64,000 nt of DNA from Opitutia bacterium (GTDB lineage Bacteria > Verrucomicrobiota > Verrucomicrobiia > Opitutales > UBA953): the NCBI GenBank assembly GCA_003569245.1, contig BGOM01000015.1:1-64000 (forward strand). The letters run 5' to 3'. This document shows positions 1 to 9,002 of this stretch, one piece after another (position 1 is the first letter of the stretch; every line of letters begins with the position of its first letter). The notes beneath the pieces are model-generated. The model was given only the letters and a program-made list of their open reading frames with translations. It had not been told where the DNA came from and did no database searches. A program made the translations under genes and the position numbers.

Positions 1-892
1 GGCGGGTGTAGGCGCGGTTGACTTCCAGGTTGCCGATGGTGTCCTGGCGCGTGGCGCTCTGGAGCATCGCCACGAGATACCGGCCGTCCGGGTCACGTCG
101 ATCGCCTCCAACCTTGGTTGTCGCGCCGTCCGCCCGGTCTGGACCATGGGATCGGTGGCTTTGCTGATATCGAGGCCTTTGACCAGCGTGTTGTAACCGC
201 TCAGGCCGGAGGCCTCGGTGAACCGCGGGATCAAGGCTGGGACGGGCGAGATCTCCCGAGCAGACGACCGTCGCGGGCGACATGGAGGATGATGGGGCCG
301 TATTCGTCGGAGACGTAGAAACCGCCCCCCGGAACGATCGCCAGGCCCTCGGCGTCGAGCGTCAGCTTCCCGTTGGCCACCGGGACGTTGGTCAGGCTAC
401 CGAGCGTCGTACCGTCCGGATCACCGCGGGTCGTCGGCTGGCCGTCGAGATCGGTGAGCTTCGGGTTGCCCTTGAAGGTGAGCGTCAGCTGGGTCTGTCC
501 CACGACCTGGGTCGTGTAGTCGGGCCGGAACACGAGGTCGAACTTCTGCAGTCGCGCGGCATAGCCGATCAGGCCGTACGGTTATAACCGCGGTCGGGCA
601 ACGTGTAGAGCGTCCCGGAGTAGGAACCATCGGCGTGCTTACGCCAGGTCGCCGGGTCGACCTTGAAGGACGAGAAGGATCCCAGGGTATCGCCGAGCCC
701 GTCGACCGCACTGGCGGGGAAGTTGCCCACGCCGACGAGTCCCTTATTGAGGTAGGTGGCGCCGGCGAATGAGACGGATTTCGTCGCGCCGACCGGCGTC
801 GGGTCGAGGTTTGGCTTGGTATACGTGACCGGGCCCGCCGACAACGCGAGGGTCAGGATAGCCGCGGGCAAGGTGCGGGCGAGGTGACGCAT
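1..892 (-). pseudogene. Frameshifted phytase-like esterase relic (5' part)
   Basis: Pieces in different minus-strand frames align in order with the N-terminal third of the intact protein at 11293-13878. They include a signal peptide starting MRHLARTLPAA, then LPDRGYN, then a PDYTTQVVGQTQLTL-like stretch and DAEGLAIVPGGGFYVSDEYG. The frame breaks at about 574-582, where one base is missing after the GYN codons and TGA follows, again at about 250-258, and at least twice more at about 90-160. Restoring single bases recovers homology each time. The family is the 'esterase-like activity of phytase' domain. The gene runs off the window start, so the far end is unseen. It is most likely a decayed paralogue. 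Clustered indels in a poor assembly are the alternative. Confidence 0.8.
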
Positions 893-1003
893 GTTAAGCG
901 ATGGATACCGGCCGGGCCGATGGACCGGTGCAAGCCTGACAAGGGAGACGATGCGCATCCATCAGGAGCGATACGTAACGTTCGGGTCCAAGCAGTCAAT
1001 GTC

Positions 1004-1019
1004 GTGACACAGTTGTCAC
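1004..1019. promoter_or_regulatory. Palindrome GTGACA-N4-TGTCAC upstream of esterase relic
   Basis: A perfect 6-bp inverted repeat with a 4-bp spacer lies about 110-125 bp upstream of the relic's start codon. It looks like a dimeric repressor site, but no regulator is identified. The intact paralogue has a different palindrome at a similar distance. Confidence 0.3.
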
Positions 1020-1059
1020 AGGGCGATGGTTTGGGCCCGATCGGTGGGTCGCGGTCTCG

Positions 1060-1396
1060 AGGTAGGGCTGTCCGTCTGCGCGCAGAACGCGAGCGGTTGG
1101 GGGATGGCGGTTGGCGGTTTGGCTAAGGAGGCTTCAGGTACGCTCAGTACTCCGTACTCTGTCATCAGTACTCTATCTCTTTAAGGTAGGGCTGACCGTC
1201 CCGGTCGGCCGCCGGTATCGTTGATGAGTTGATGAGTTGATCCGTTGACCGGAATGATTCTCCCGCCGACTTCTGCATTTTATCTGGCCAACAAATCAAC
1301 CGATCAACGGGTCAACTCTCCCCGGCTTCGTCTGGCGCAGCGTTGACGTGCCTGACCTCAGGCCGACGGCGTCCTCGTGTCCTCCTGTTTGCCCTC
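1060..1396. repeat. Intergenic repeat mosaic 1
   Basis: This gap holds no gene. It carries repeat modules in order: a GTAGGGCTG variant (about 1062), the 'gcggttggggGATGGCGGTTGGCGGTTT' type module (about 1089), the short tandem 'tactctgt' module (about 1140-1180), a GTAG hairpin 'ggtagggctgaccg' (1185-1212), a 'ttgatgag' tandem, and an approximately 90-bp module (about 1245-1335) ending in the 'ggcttcgtct' hairpin. The same modules recur at 7.3-9.3, 11.1, 14.5 and 15.7 kb. Confidence 0.75.
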
Positions 1397-4348
1397 TCAC
1401 TTCCCCACGATCATCGGCTCCCCGCGCACGCTGAACTGGAGCTCGAGCCAGGGCGCGGGGCCGTCGGCCGCGTCGTCGACGCGGTAGCGCGCCGCGCCGG
1501 CGGGCGCCGTGAGCGCGCCCTCGGCCGCCAATTCGCCGGCCGGTCGCCAGTCGGGATCAAAGACGAGGGCGCGGCCATTTTCATATTTAAGATAGTAGCC
1601 GCTGGGCACGGTTCCGCGCAGGCGCAGGACGCGCTCGCCGACCCGCACGACGGGGTCGACGAGGGGCCGGGGGATCTCCGCGAGCGCGCGCAGCCGGGTG
1701 ATGGTGGCCTGGTGGCGGCCGGGCCGAACCCACTGCGGGAGGCTGACCTTCACCCGGCGCACGTTACCGTAATCGTTGTGCTTGGTCTCCATCCGCCAAC
1801 CCCAGTCGGCCCGCGCCCAGGAGACTTCCCCGTGCGGGATGACGATCTCGCGCTCGCCGGTGAAATCGAGCGGGATGACGTAGTCGCGCTGGCCGACCTG
1901 GAAAAGGAGCAAGGCGCCGGAGCCGTCGCCTTCGACGGTGCAGGCGAGCCCGCGGTGGCGCGTGAGGTCGAGGTCGACCGACCAGCCGGCAACGTCGGCG
2001 ACCTGGCGGCCCGGGCCATCGGCAAGCGCGGCGTCGGCGACGAAGAGCTCTTGATCCTCGAATGAGATCTGCCGCGAGGAGGCCTCGCCGGAATGGAAGG
2101 GCTGCGCAGGAAAGAGGTCGTAGTTCGTCGGCCGACCGGCCGCGGACGCGACAGGTCCGCCGGCATTGCCGGTGACGAAGTCCGCGGGCCCGACGGCGAC
2201 CGCGCCGGGCTTGGTGCGCGCGGGCGGCGGCGGGCGCACGGTGGGCGCGGCGGGATCGAACGCGGGCAGGACGCGGACGACGAAGTCGACGGGGCGCTCG
2301 GCGAGCGGGTTGACGAGCTCGACGGCCTGGCCGGCAGGAGCGAACTGCTTCGGGGCGACGGGTCCGTGCTCCTGGCCGACGTGCCAGAGGATGTCGCCCT
2401 GGGCTCGCCGAAGCACGGTCGTGGGCGTGAGCTCAAAGCGGTCGGCGTGCTCGCGCGCGACACAGACGATTTCGGAGCGGACGTGGTGACTGAAGTTCAG
2501 GGTGCGCGGCCCCGCCGGCGGCCGGAACGAGGCGGCGATGGTCCGATGCTGCTCGGGCGTGAGGCGGCGGTTGATCTCGGTCCACGTGCGCAAGGCGGTC
2601 AGGAAATCCTCGGTCTGCCCGTGGCGCGCAAGCTGTGCCACGCCGACGCCGAACATGGGCTCGGGCTTGGCAAGACCGAGCGCGCCGCCGAGGTGGCCTT
2701 GGCTGAGGACGAAGTGCGCCTCGAGGAGGTTGGACGCGGGCCGGCTGGCTTGATCGAGCGCGACCGGCACGTTCCAATTCCCATGCGAGTAAGCGCAGGC
2801 GCCGGCCATCAGCCGCTTCGAGGAGTTGAGGCGGTACTCGAACCAGCAGTCGGGCCGGCCGCCGCGGCTGTCGTGCGCGGTGGTCGGACGGGTCAGGCCT
2901 TGGTAGACGAGGGTGGCGTATTTGCGATATCCCCAGAAGCCCTCGTACGCGTGGATCTCCGCGCCGTCGAATTCGACATGCTCGACGAGGCAGCGCTCGA
3001 CGAGGCCGGCGTACTCGGCGGCCATCTCGGCGAGCAGGGTGGTGTCGTTCCCGGGGATGAAGTTCGCGCCGTAGGGCGCATACAGCCCGACCACCGCCGT
3101 GGCGCCCGGATGGGCGACCGCGGGCGTCGTGCCGACGCCACGCCGGCAGCGGACCAGCTCGTACGACCCGTCGGCCATCCGGAGTGCGGCGTCGAAGCGG
3201 ACGATCTCCTCGCCGACCTTGAGCCAGTTGGTCTCGATGGTGGCGCCGCGTTCGCCGACGGACGGGAACTTGCCGCGACGCGGATCCTCGGAGGGCAGGA
3301 CCTGTCCGGGCGCGAGCCGCAGGCGCAGGGTCGTAGCCTTGGCGTCGACCGCGCCGACGAGCTTGCCCTCACCCCAGGAGGCTAGGCGCGGGTCGGGCTT
3401 GGCACCGACGCGGCGCGGATCCGACTTCCCGATCCCGGCGGAGATGGAGTGAAGCGCGAGGTACATCCCCGCGGCCCGCGCTTCCTCGGCGAACGCGCGG
3501 AGATCCGCCTCCCCTCGGGGGAAGACCGCCGGGTTGACGTCGACATGCGAGTGCTTATCCGGCCAGAAGGAGTCGGGACGCCACACATCGGTGAAGAGGT
3601 AGACCTGACGGAGGTTCGCGCGGCGGGCCAGCGCGAGGCCGGCGCGCAGTTCGGTGGGCGTCTTGGCCGCGAGGATGAGCTGCGAGCGATCGGCGAACCG
3701 GGCCTGCCACTCACGCACCCACGTTCGCGCCCGAGCGAGGTCCCACGGTCCGTCGACGCGCGGGTGCGGCAGGCCTTCCTCGACCCACAGGCGCAGCAAG
3801 GTCTCGTCCTCGTCCTCGTCGCCGGTGCGCTCATACAGCGCGAAACCGCCGGGCGGATTGGAAGGATGCCGATTCCATAGGGCCGGCCAGGTCACGCGCA
3901 GGAGGCCCGCCCCGCCGGTCGTCTCCGTCATGTAATCCAAAGGCAGCAGCCGGAGGTCGGGGCCGCCGATCAACGTGAAACGCAACGTCTCCCGCTGGGA
4001 GGGTTCGATCCCGCGTAGCTCGCTCGGACGGAACGCAACGTGACGCTCGCCGGCCCGCACGGCGAAGACCACGGCCGGCTGACCGCTGGTGGCGGCGAAC
4101 TCGACCCGCCCGTCCGCGAGACGACGCACCACCGGCAAGGGCGTCGCGGTGCCGTCCGGATCCACGAGCGCGAGTCCTTCGTGCCGGGCACCGGGTCGGA
4201 GCAAGCCCGCGCCATCCGCCGTCCGCACCGCGGCCACCGCCCCGCCCTGCTCGTCGAACTTCAGGGTGAAACGGCCGCATGGCAGGACGACCTCCCCGGC
4301 CGCGAGCACCGCCCACGCGAGGAGGAGAGGGAGCAGGCGACGGCACAT
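1397..4348 (-). CDS. Large secreted TIM-barrel-like protein, putative glycoside hydrolase
   Basis: The protein is about 983 residues from the ATG that precedes CRRLLPLLLAWAVLAAG, a clear signal peptide. The longer ORF start adds 13 unlikely residues. Residues ~200-330 resemble barrel strands (VYLFTDVWRPDSFWP, GMYLALHSISAG). An inserted beta-rich segment follows (~340-440), then strand-like VEFDGAEIHAYEGFWGYRKY with acidic residues that could be catalytic. The C-terminal ~300 residues look like beta-sandwich or carbohydrate-binding modules. The likely role is extracellular or periplasmic polysaccharide processing, which is inference from fold-like patterns. No named GH family is certain. It lies divergent from nothing obvious, 50 bp after the LysR gene on the same strand. 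Confidence 0.8.
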   Translation of the reverse strand: MCRRLLPLLLAWAVLAAGEVVLPCGRFTLKFDEQGGAVAAVRTADGAGLLRPGARHEGLALVDPDGTATPLPVVRRLADGRVEFAATSGQPAVVFAVRAGERHVAFRPSELRGIEPSQRETLRFTLIGGPDLRLLPLDYMTETTGGAGLLRVTWPALWNRHPSNPPGGFALYERTGDEDEDETLLRLWVEEGLPHPRVDGPWDLARARTWVREWQARFADRSQLILAAKTPTELRAGLALARRANLRQVYLFTDVWRPDSFWPDKHSHVDVNPAVFPRGEADLRAFAEEARAAGMYLALHSISAGIGKSDPRRVGAKPDPRLASWGEGKLVGAVDAKATTLRLRLAPGQVLPSEDPRRGKFPSVGERGATIETNWLKVGEEIVRFDAALRMADGSYELVRCRRGVGTTPAVAHPGATAVVGLYAPYGANFIPGNDTTLLAEMAAEYAGLVERCLVEHVEFDGAEIHAYEGFWGYRKYATLVYQGLTRPTTAHDSRGGRPDCWFEYRLNSSKRLMAGACAYSHGNWNVPVALDQASRPASNLLEAHFVLSQGHLGGALGLAKPEPMFGVGVAQLARHGQTEDFLTALRTWTEINRRLTPEQHRTIAASFRPPAGPRTLNFSHHVRSEIVCVAREHADRFELTPTTVLRRAQGDILWHVGQEHGPVAPKQFAPAGQAVELVNPLAERPVDFVVRVLPAFDPAAPTVRPPPPARTKPGAVAVGPADFVTGNAGGPVASAAGRPTNYDLFPAQPFHSGEASSRQISFEDQELFVADAALADGPGRQVADVAGWSVDLDLTRHRGLACTVEGDGSGALLLFQVGQRDYVIPLDFTGEREIVIPHGEVSWARADWGWRMETKHNDYGNVRRVKVSLPQWVRPGRHQATITRLRALAEIPRPLVDPVVRVGERVLRLRGTVPSGYYLKYENGRALVFDPDWRPAGELAAEGALTAPAGAARYRVDDAADGPAPWLELQFSVRGEPMIVGK

Positions 4349-4398
4349 GGGCGACTTGGTTGCTAGCGGCCACGCGAGCCGTGGCAAGGGCGACCGAC

Positions 4399-5304
4399 TC
4401 AGGCCGTCGCCGCGGCCGGCTTCGCCGCCTGGGCGACGAGGTGATCGCGGAAGGCGGCGGCGAGGGGCGCGAGCCGGCGGCCGGCGGGATGGACGATTTG
4501 CCAGCTGGATTGCAGCGGGAAGCCTTCCACGTCGAGCGTGATGAGGTCGCGACGCGCCCCGGCCCGCAGCGCATGCTCCGAGAGGATGGCCAGACCCATG
4601 CCGCCGGCGACGGCTTCGAGGATGGCCTCGTTGCTACCCAGTTCGAACCTGATCTCCCGTGTCCGGTGGTGGCGCCGGAAGAAATCGTCGACGGCCAGAC
4701 GGGTACCCGAACCGGGCTCGCGGGCGATGAAGCGCTCGGTGAGCAGATCGTCGACGCTCAGGCGTCCGCGCTTGGCCAAGGCATGCCCGCGCGGCGCGAC
4801 CACGACCAACGGGTTCGGCATGAAGACCTGGCTGGTGAGCGCGAGGCCCTCGGGCGGGCGCGACATGATGTAGAGGTCGTCCTGGTTCGCGCGCATCCGC
4901 TCGATGACCCCGTCGCGGTTGAGCAAGGCCATCGCGACCTCTACCTTGGGCCGGCTGGCGCAGAAGGAGCCGATCAGGCGCGGCGCGAAATACTGCGCGG
5001 TATTGACCATGGCGACCCGGAGGAGGCCGGACTCACCCCCCTGCAAGGCTTGGACGGACTGCTCGAAAGCGGTCCACTCGGACCGCACCCCTTGCGCGGC
5101 CTTCGCGAGTTCCTTGCCGACCTCGGTGAGGTAGACCTTGCGACCGATCACCTCATAGAGAGGCATGCCGACGGCCTCGGTCAGGTCGCGCAGGTGGACG
5201 GAGGCGGTGGGTTGCGTGACCTTGGCATCCCGCGCCGCGGCGCTGATGCTGCCGGTAGCCACCAGGGCCCGGAAAATCTCTAACTGCCGGAAAGTGACAT
5301 TCAT
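4399..5304 (-). CDS. LysR-family transcriptional regulator
   Basis: This is a 301-residue protein of typical LysR length. Residues ~4-63 form the winged HTH (FRQLEIFRALVATGSISAAA, then VTQPTASVHLRDL), and residues ~90-290 form the periplasmic-binding-like effector domain (GLLRVAMVNTAQYF, AREPGSGTR, GGMGLAILSE). The HTH and effector wording is CbbR/CysB-like, but the effector cannot be read from sequence. It is divergent from a DoxX-like gene across ~120 bp, so that gene and its own promoter are its likely targets. The start ATG is directly upstream of the conserved NVTFRQLEIF. Confidence 0.93.
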   Translation of the reverse strand: MNVTFRQLEIFRALVATGSISAAARDAKVTQPTASVHLRDLTEAVGMPLYEVIGRKVYLTEVGKELAKAAQGVRSEWTAFEQSVQALQGGESGLLRVAMVNTAQYFAPRLIGSFCASRPKVEVAMALLNRDGVIERMRANQDDLYIMSRPPEGLALTSQVFMPNPLVVVAPRGHALAKRGRLSVDDLLTERFIAREPGSGTRLAVDDFFRRHHRTREIRFELGSNEAILEAVAGGMGLAILSEHALRAGARRDLITLDVEGFPLQSSWQIVHPAGRRLAPLAAAFRDHLVAQAAKPAAATA

Positions 5305-5308
5305 GGTG

Positions 5309-5323
5309 TTAAGTAAATGTTAA
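5309..5323. promoter_or_regulatory. LysR-type box TTAA-N7-TTAA
   Basis: TTAAGTAAATGTTAA fits the LysR T-N11-A rule and lies in the divergent gap between the lysR gene and the DoxX-like gene, only 5 bp before the lysR start. An autoregulatory site is plausible. The flanks are AT-rich compared with the genome. Confidence 0.35.
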
Positions 5324-5423
5324 AGGTATACGGATAGCATCAAGTCTATTCTTCGGGCTTGGCGCCGCTAGCCCGCTGGCGGGACACACCCGGCTTAATC
5401 CTATCGAGGGCGAAGCAAACCTT

Positions 5424-5789
5424 GTGAATGCGGGGGCGGGCGATACCCCTGCGTTTTCCTTGAAAACCGCCCTAGTCCTCTTCTCCGCCTTTTCCTTCGT
5501 GGGCTATGGCTTGGGTTGCTTCCTCTCCGGTTATGTCCGCCGAGAGTTCACTCGCTACGGTCTGGAGCGGATGCGGCCTTGGGTCGGGGCCCTGCAGGTG
5601 GCCGCGGCCGGCGGGCTGGTGGCCGGGTGGAACTGGCCTATCTTGGGGCAAGCGGCGGCCGGGGGACTGGCCCTGATGATGGTGGTCGCGCTCGGGGTGC
5701 GGATCCGCCTGGGCGACGCCTTCCCGCGGATGTTGCCGGCGCTAGGCTACCTGGTGCTCAACGCCTACCTGGCCGCGACCGGAGTCTGA
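5424..5789 (+). CDS. DoxX-like family membrane protein (A)
   Basis: This is a 121-residue, almost wholly hydrophobic protein with four predicted helices and the short polar loop 'RREFTRYGLERMRP', typical of DoxX_2-like proteins. The track's start is GTG at 5424; the nearby ATG is in another frame. It is divergent from the LysR gene and convergent with a second DoxX-like gene only 6 bp beyond its stop. The physiological role of this subgroup is unknown. An inner-membrane quinone- or thiol-linked function is only suggested by distant DoxX relatives. Confidence 0.8.
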   Translation: MNAGAGDTPAFSLKTALVLFSAFSFVGYGLGCFLSGYVRREFTRYGLERMRPWVGALQVAAAGGLVAGWNWPILGQAAAGGLALMMVVALGVRIRLGDAFPRMLPALGYLVLNAYLAATGV

Positions 5790-5795
5790 GCGGCT

Positions 5796-6155
5796 TCAGA
5801 GCAGGACGATTCCCAGGCACATCGCCAGGACCGCGAGCGCGGGGAGCGACTTGATCGCGGGGTCCTTGACCTTGAGGTGCATGACGAACGCGCCGACCAT
5901 GAGGACGGCGAGCGCGCCGGCCGCGGGCCCGGCGACCGGGGGCCACCAAAGGGAGACCAGCAGCGCGAGCGCCAGCGCGACCTTGCAAAGTCCCACGGCG
6001 GAATAGAACGGCGTGAGTCCGTAGACGGCGAATTCCTCCCGGAGCGTGCGTGCCGCCTGTCCCCGGTAGGCCGTCGGCTGCTCGCGGCGCAGGACCCAGA
6101 CGTTGAGGATGCCCAGGGAGACGATGAGTTTGAGCGCGATAAGGAAGATATCCAT
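5796..6155 (-). CDS. DoxX-like family membrane protein (B)
   Basis: This 119-residue protein has four hydrophobic helices. The loop 'LREEFAVYGLTPFYSAVGLCK' has the same layout as the REFTRYGLERMRPWVGALQ loop of the neighbouring DoxX-like protein, so the two are paralogues. It converges on that gene with a 6-bp gap. The ATG start is supported by the immediate hydrophobic N-terminus (MDIFLIALKLIVSLGIL). A transcript from either gene would run antisense into the other unless terminated. No terminator is visible between them. Confidence 0.82.
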   Translation of the reverse strand: MDIFLIALKLIVSLGILNVWVLRREQPTAYRGQAARTLREEFAVYGLTPFYSAVGLCKVALALALLVSLWWPPVAGPAAGALAVLMVGAFVMHLKVKDPAIKSLPALAVLAMCLGIVLL

Positions 6156-6241
6156 GAAAAGTGACCGAACCCATCCAACCCGAGACCCGCGACCCCCGCG
6201 ACCTTAATCGGGGCTCATCCGCGCATACGCCGAAGGCACCG

Positions 6242-7243
6242 TCACTTCGGTGGCGGCTCCTGGTAGGTGCCAAGATACCTCTCACAGGTCTCGATGGTGG
6301 CATAGGGCGAGGGACAGAAGCCCGTCCGGGCCGGACTGATCCAGGCGAGGCCACGGGCCAACAGTTCCTCGCGCGCATGCCAGGCGTCGGCCGAGGAGCC
6401 GCTGGTACCCAAGGTGGGATCGGCGTCGAACTCCCGCTCGATCGGTTTGAAGTCGGCCACTTTGACATAGGTTCCCGACACGCACAGCGTCCGGCCCGGC
6501 CCGTCGGCGTCCACGACCACGAGGCCGCGGTCAAATTTCACGGTACAATGCACGAAAGCCTCGTCGGGCCAGTCCGGTGCGCGATAGCGGGTATCGATGA
6601 CCTTGCCCTTGGGCTGGTCGAAAAAATGGACCCACGAACCGTTGTAGGTCGGCCAATAGCCGCCGCCGATGACGACCTCGTACTGGTCGTCACGCTTGCG
6701 GACGATCATCTCATGGCTCCAGAAATTGGTGTAGAAACCTTCGATTTCCTCGGGCCCGGTGGCGGTCGCCGCGAGCGCCTGCAGGAAACTCTCCACGTTG
6801 CGATACCGCTTAGCCTGGTCGACCTTGCCGCCGAGCGTCACCAATTTTTGATGGTAAGGACCTAACGGAGCCTCGTGATCGGCGAGCACATAGCGTCGGA
6901 AGTAATCCTCCACGAACGCCCCGTAATCCACCTTTTCGACCGCCCGGTCCAGCTGCGCCGCCTCCGCGGAGCCCGGCCGGGCTCCGCGCAGGACCTTGAC
7001 CTCGGCGAGCAGGTCGGCGCAGCGGCGCGCCATCCGCGCGTTGTGTCGGTCCAGCTCCGGCAAGGTCAGCTCGATGGGCGGGGCCAGCTCATCGAGCGCG
7101 AAACGGAAGCGCGGCCCGGAGTCGGGTTGCGCCAGGTACCAGGCGCCCCACAAAGCCATGGCGGCGGCGACCGCCACGCACAGGAGTCCGTCGCCCTGTC
7201 GGCGCCACCAGGGCGACCCTGCGGATACTTTCTTCATCGTCAT
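6242..7243 (-). CDS. Hypothetical membrane-anchored protein
   Basis: The protein has 333 residues. A single N-terminal transmembrane segment (~19-40, LLCVAVAAAMALWGAWYLA) follows a basic cytoplasmic tail, so the rest probably faces the periplasm. Residues ~50-150 are helical with charged heptads. Residues ~160-330 are mixed, with VVIGGGYWPTYNGSWVHFF and a pair of cysteines near the C-terminus (GFCPSPYATIETCERYLG). I do not recognise the family. It stands alone between the DoxX pair and a repeat mosaic. Confidence 0.75.
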   Translation of the reverse strand: MTMKKVSAGSPWWRRQGDGLLCVAVAAAMALWGAWYLAQPDSGPRFRFALDELAPPIELTLPELDRHNARMARRCADLLAEVKVLRGARPGSAEAAQLDRAVEKVDYGAFVEDYFRRYVLADHEAPLGPYHQKLVTLGGKVDQAKRYRNVESFLQALAATATGPEEIEGFYTNFWSHEMIVRKRDDQYEVVIGGGYWPTYNGSWVHFFDQPKGKVIDTRYRAPDWPDEAFVHCTVKFDRGLVVVDADGPGRTLCVSGTYVKVADFKPIEREFDADPTLGTSGSSADAWHAREELLARGLAWISPARTGFCPSPYATIETCERYLGTYQEPPPK

Positions 7244-7339
7244 AAAGAAACCATTACAACGGACGCGTTCCGGCTCCGCAATCCCGCTTCCGGCAAGTTA
7301 TGCACACCCCTGCCTGGCCACCGTTTGACGACGCCAGGT

Positions 7340-7890
7340 TCCCTCGACTCAGCACTCGAGGCAGCACTCTTTACTCCGGACTCTGTCATCCGCACTCTGT
7401 CTTCAGGTAGGGCTGACAGTACCCGGTCGGCCGCAGGCATCGTTGAATAGTTGATAAGTTGACAGGTTGACCAGGATGATTCCCCCGCCGACTTCTGCAT
7501 CTTATCTGGCCAACTAATCAACCGATCAACGGGTCAACTCTCCCCGGCTTCGTCTCGAGCATCGGTGACGGGCTGACCTCATGCCGAACGCGGACCAGCG
7601 GGACGCTGGTCCCTACCCGCGCGCGCTGAGCGCGCGAGCGGTTGGGGGTTAGCGGTTGGCGGTTTGTCCGAAGAGGCTTCAGGTACGCTCAGTACTCCGT
7701 ACTCTGTCATCTATACTCTGTCTCTTTAAGGTAGGGCTGACCGTCCTCGGTCGGCCGCAGGCATGGGGGTCTGGCTTCGTCTCGCGCAGCGATGACGTGC
7801 CTGACCTCATGTCGAACTCAGACCAACAGGGACGCTGGTCCCTACCCATGAGGCAGCGAGGGGAGCACGCGGTGCTGCCCCTACCTCCGC
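7340..7890. repeat. Intergenic repeat mosaic 2
   Basis: This 650-bp gap holds no gene. Modules in order: 'tactctgt' tandem (~7363-7400), GTAG hairpin C (7404-7432), 'ttgat' tandem, ~90-bp J module (~7467-7555), 'ggcttcgtct' hairpin D, hairpin A 'ggaccagcgggacgctggtcc' (7592-7616), the 'gcggttgggggttagcggtt' module (~7635), tandem again, C again (~7729-7756), D again (~7773), A again (7821-7846) and hairpin B (~7863-7887). The same order occurs twice in tandem. Confidence 0.8.
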
Positions 7891-7895
7891 GCGCT

Positions 7896-8222
7896 TCAAC
7901 CCGCGACGTAATCCACCACCAACGCCTTCTCCAGCACCCCGCCGAGCATCGCCACGAATTCCTGGTGAGCCGGCTCGTGCAGGTAGTGCTTCTCCAGCGC
8001 CTCCTTGGAAGCGAAGGTGAGCGTGAAGATATGGGTGAAGCCCTGGTCCAGGCCTTCCGGGCTCACGTTCGTCCCGTGCTCGAACGCCTGCACCGCCGGC
8101 AGCTTCGCCGGCAACGCCGCAAACGCCTCGATGATCGCCCGCACCTTGGCGGCCGGCGCGTCAGCCTTGAACTGAAAGAGAACGATGTGGCGATAAGCGC
8201 CTTGGGCGGAGGAAAAACTCAT
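7896..8222 (-). CDS. Dabb (stress-responsive alpha/beta-barrel) domain protein
   Basis: This 108-residue protein starts at the internal ATG before SFSSAQGAYRHIVLFQFK; the longer ORF extension lacks support. The family hallmarks are the first strand 'RHIVLFQFK', the helix 'VRAIIEAFAALPAKLPAV', and the strand FTHIFTLTFASKEALEKH followed by YLHEPAHQEFV. Dabb proteins are small ferredoxin-fold dimers, some with cyclase or monooxygenase-like roles. The substrate cannot be inferred here. The downstream end abuts repeat mosaic 2. Confidence 0.9.
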   Translation of the reverse strand: MSFSSAQGAYRHIVLFQFKADAPAAKVRAIIEAFAALPAKLPAVQAFEHGTNVSPEGLDQGFTHIFTLTFASKEALEKHYLHEPAHQEFVAMLGGVLEKALVVDYVAG

Positions 8223-8307
8223 GCGAAGAGCGAGGCCGAGCCCGGGCGGGCCGTCAAGCGTTGGACGGCGCGGAATAATCACCGCACCCTAGTAAGAATC
8301 AGGGTAC

Positions 8308-8340
8308 AAAAAGGCCGGGGCGTCGGGTGACGCCCCGGCC
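8308..8340 (-). terminator. Intrinsic terminator of the 8364-8867 gene
   Basis: On the minus strand a 12-bp GC stem (GGCCGGGGCGTC / GACGCCCCGGCC) with a 4-nt loop is followed by TTTTTGT. It lies about 23 bp past the stop of the hypothetical gene, a classic rho-independent terminator. Confidence 0.8.
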
Positions 8341-8363
8341 GGCGCCGGACTGCTGATCTCGTC

Positions 8364-8867
8364 TCACCCCCCGCCCCGGGCCACCGCCTCGCGGGCGGCG
8401 CCCAGGGTTTGTCGGAGATACTCCGTGACGACCGGGGCCGTCGGCCATTTCCCCGGCCGATCGTAATCGGTCCGGAAGAGGCACCGGAGCTTCGGGGCCT
8501 TCAGCGGCTCCAGGTCCCGGAGGAGGACCCTTGCCCGGGGGAGGTCCCGGTCGAAGCTTCGGCAGAGCCCTTGGGCTCGCCGCCTTCGCCGGTCCCACTC
8601 CCGCTGGAACCGCTGTTGGTCCGGAGCTTCGGGCCCCTCCCCTTGGGGCGGCCGCAGCGGCTGACCGAGTTCCAGCTCCGCCGCGAGCTCGACCGCTTCC
8701 GGGGTCTTGCTCGGGTTGAGCCGGAGGACCCAGTCGAGTCCGCCGTACCGGAACTCGATCCGGTAATCACCGGTTTCGTTCCGGGGAACCAGCTCCGGTT
8801 CCCGGACCCCGAGGCTCTCGAGGCTATGTTTGTGGATGATGACGAGTTGGTACTCGCTGATTTGCAT
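8364..8867 (-). CDS. Hypothetical protein
   Basis: This is a 167-residue protein from the ATG before QISEYQLVIIHKHSLES. The longer ORF upstream is low-complexity read-through of repeats. The N-terminal half looks like a beta-rich domain (DYRIEFRYGGLDWVLRL). The C-terminal half is strongly charged and helical (REWDRRRRRAQGLCRSFDRD). It is cytoplasmic with no signal. The family is not recognised. A strong terminator directly downstream supports it being an expressed single-gene unit. Confidence 0.7.
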   Translation of the reverse strand: MQISEYQLVIIHKHSLESLGVREPELVPRNETGDYRIEFRYGGLDWVLRLNPSKTPEAVELAAELELGQPLRPPQGEGPEAPDQQRFQREWDRRRRRAQGLCRSFDRDLPRARVLLRDLEPLKAPKLRCLFRTDYDRPGKWPTAPVVTEYLRQTLGAAREAVARGGG

Positions 8868-9002
8868 GTTGTTTGCTGGGTTGGTTTTTTTGGGTTGGCA
8901 GCGCCTCGCGGGATGCGAGGCCCTGTAACCATTCCCCTCCCTGGCCGAGCCCGGAACGCTTCGGCGATTGTCGCACGAACCAGCGTACCGTGCGGATCGT
9001 CG

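Noticed and set aside
1060-1396. CRISPR array suggested by regular short repeats
   Set aside because: The repeat units are of different sequence, lack regularly sized unique spacers, and no cas genes are present. They are REP-like modules.
1343-2065. Long plus-strand ORF of 240 aa over the secreted-protein gene
   Set aside because: It is the antisense shadow of the high-GC 1397-4348 gene. The translation is Arg/Gly/Ala rich without any domain, and the opposite strand has a signal peptide and fold-like motifs.
7656-8330. Plus-strand ORF of 224 aa containing 'GSGFVSRSDDVPDLM'
   Set aside because: That peptide is the translation of repeat D and appears in several unrelated ORFs, so it is an artefact of the repeat, not a conserved protein domain.
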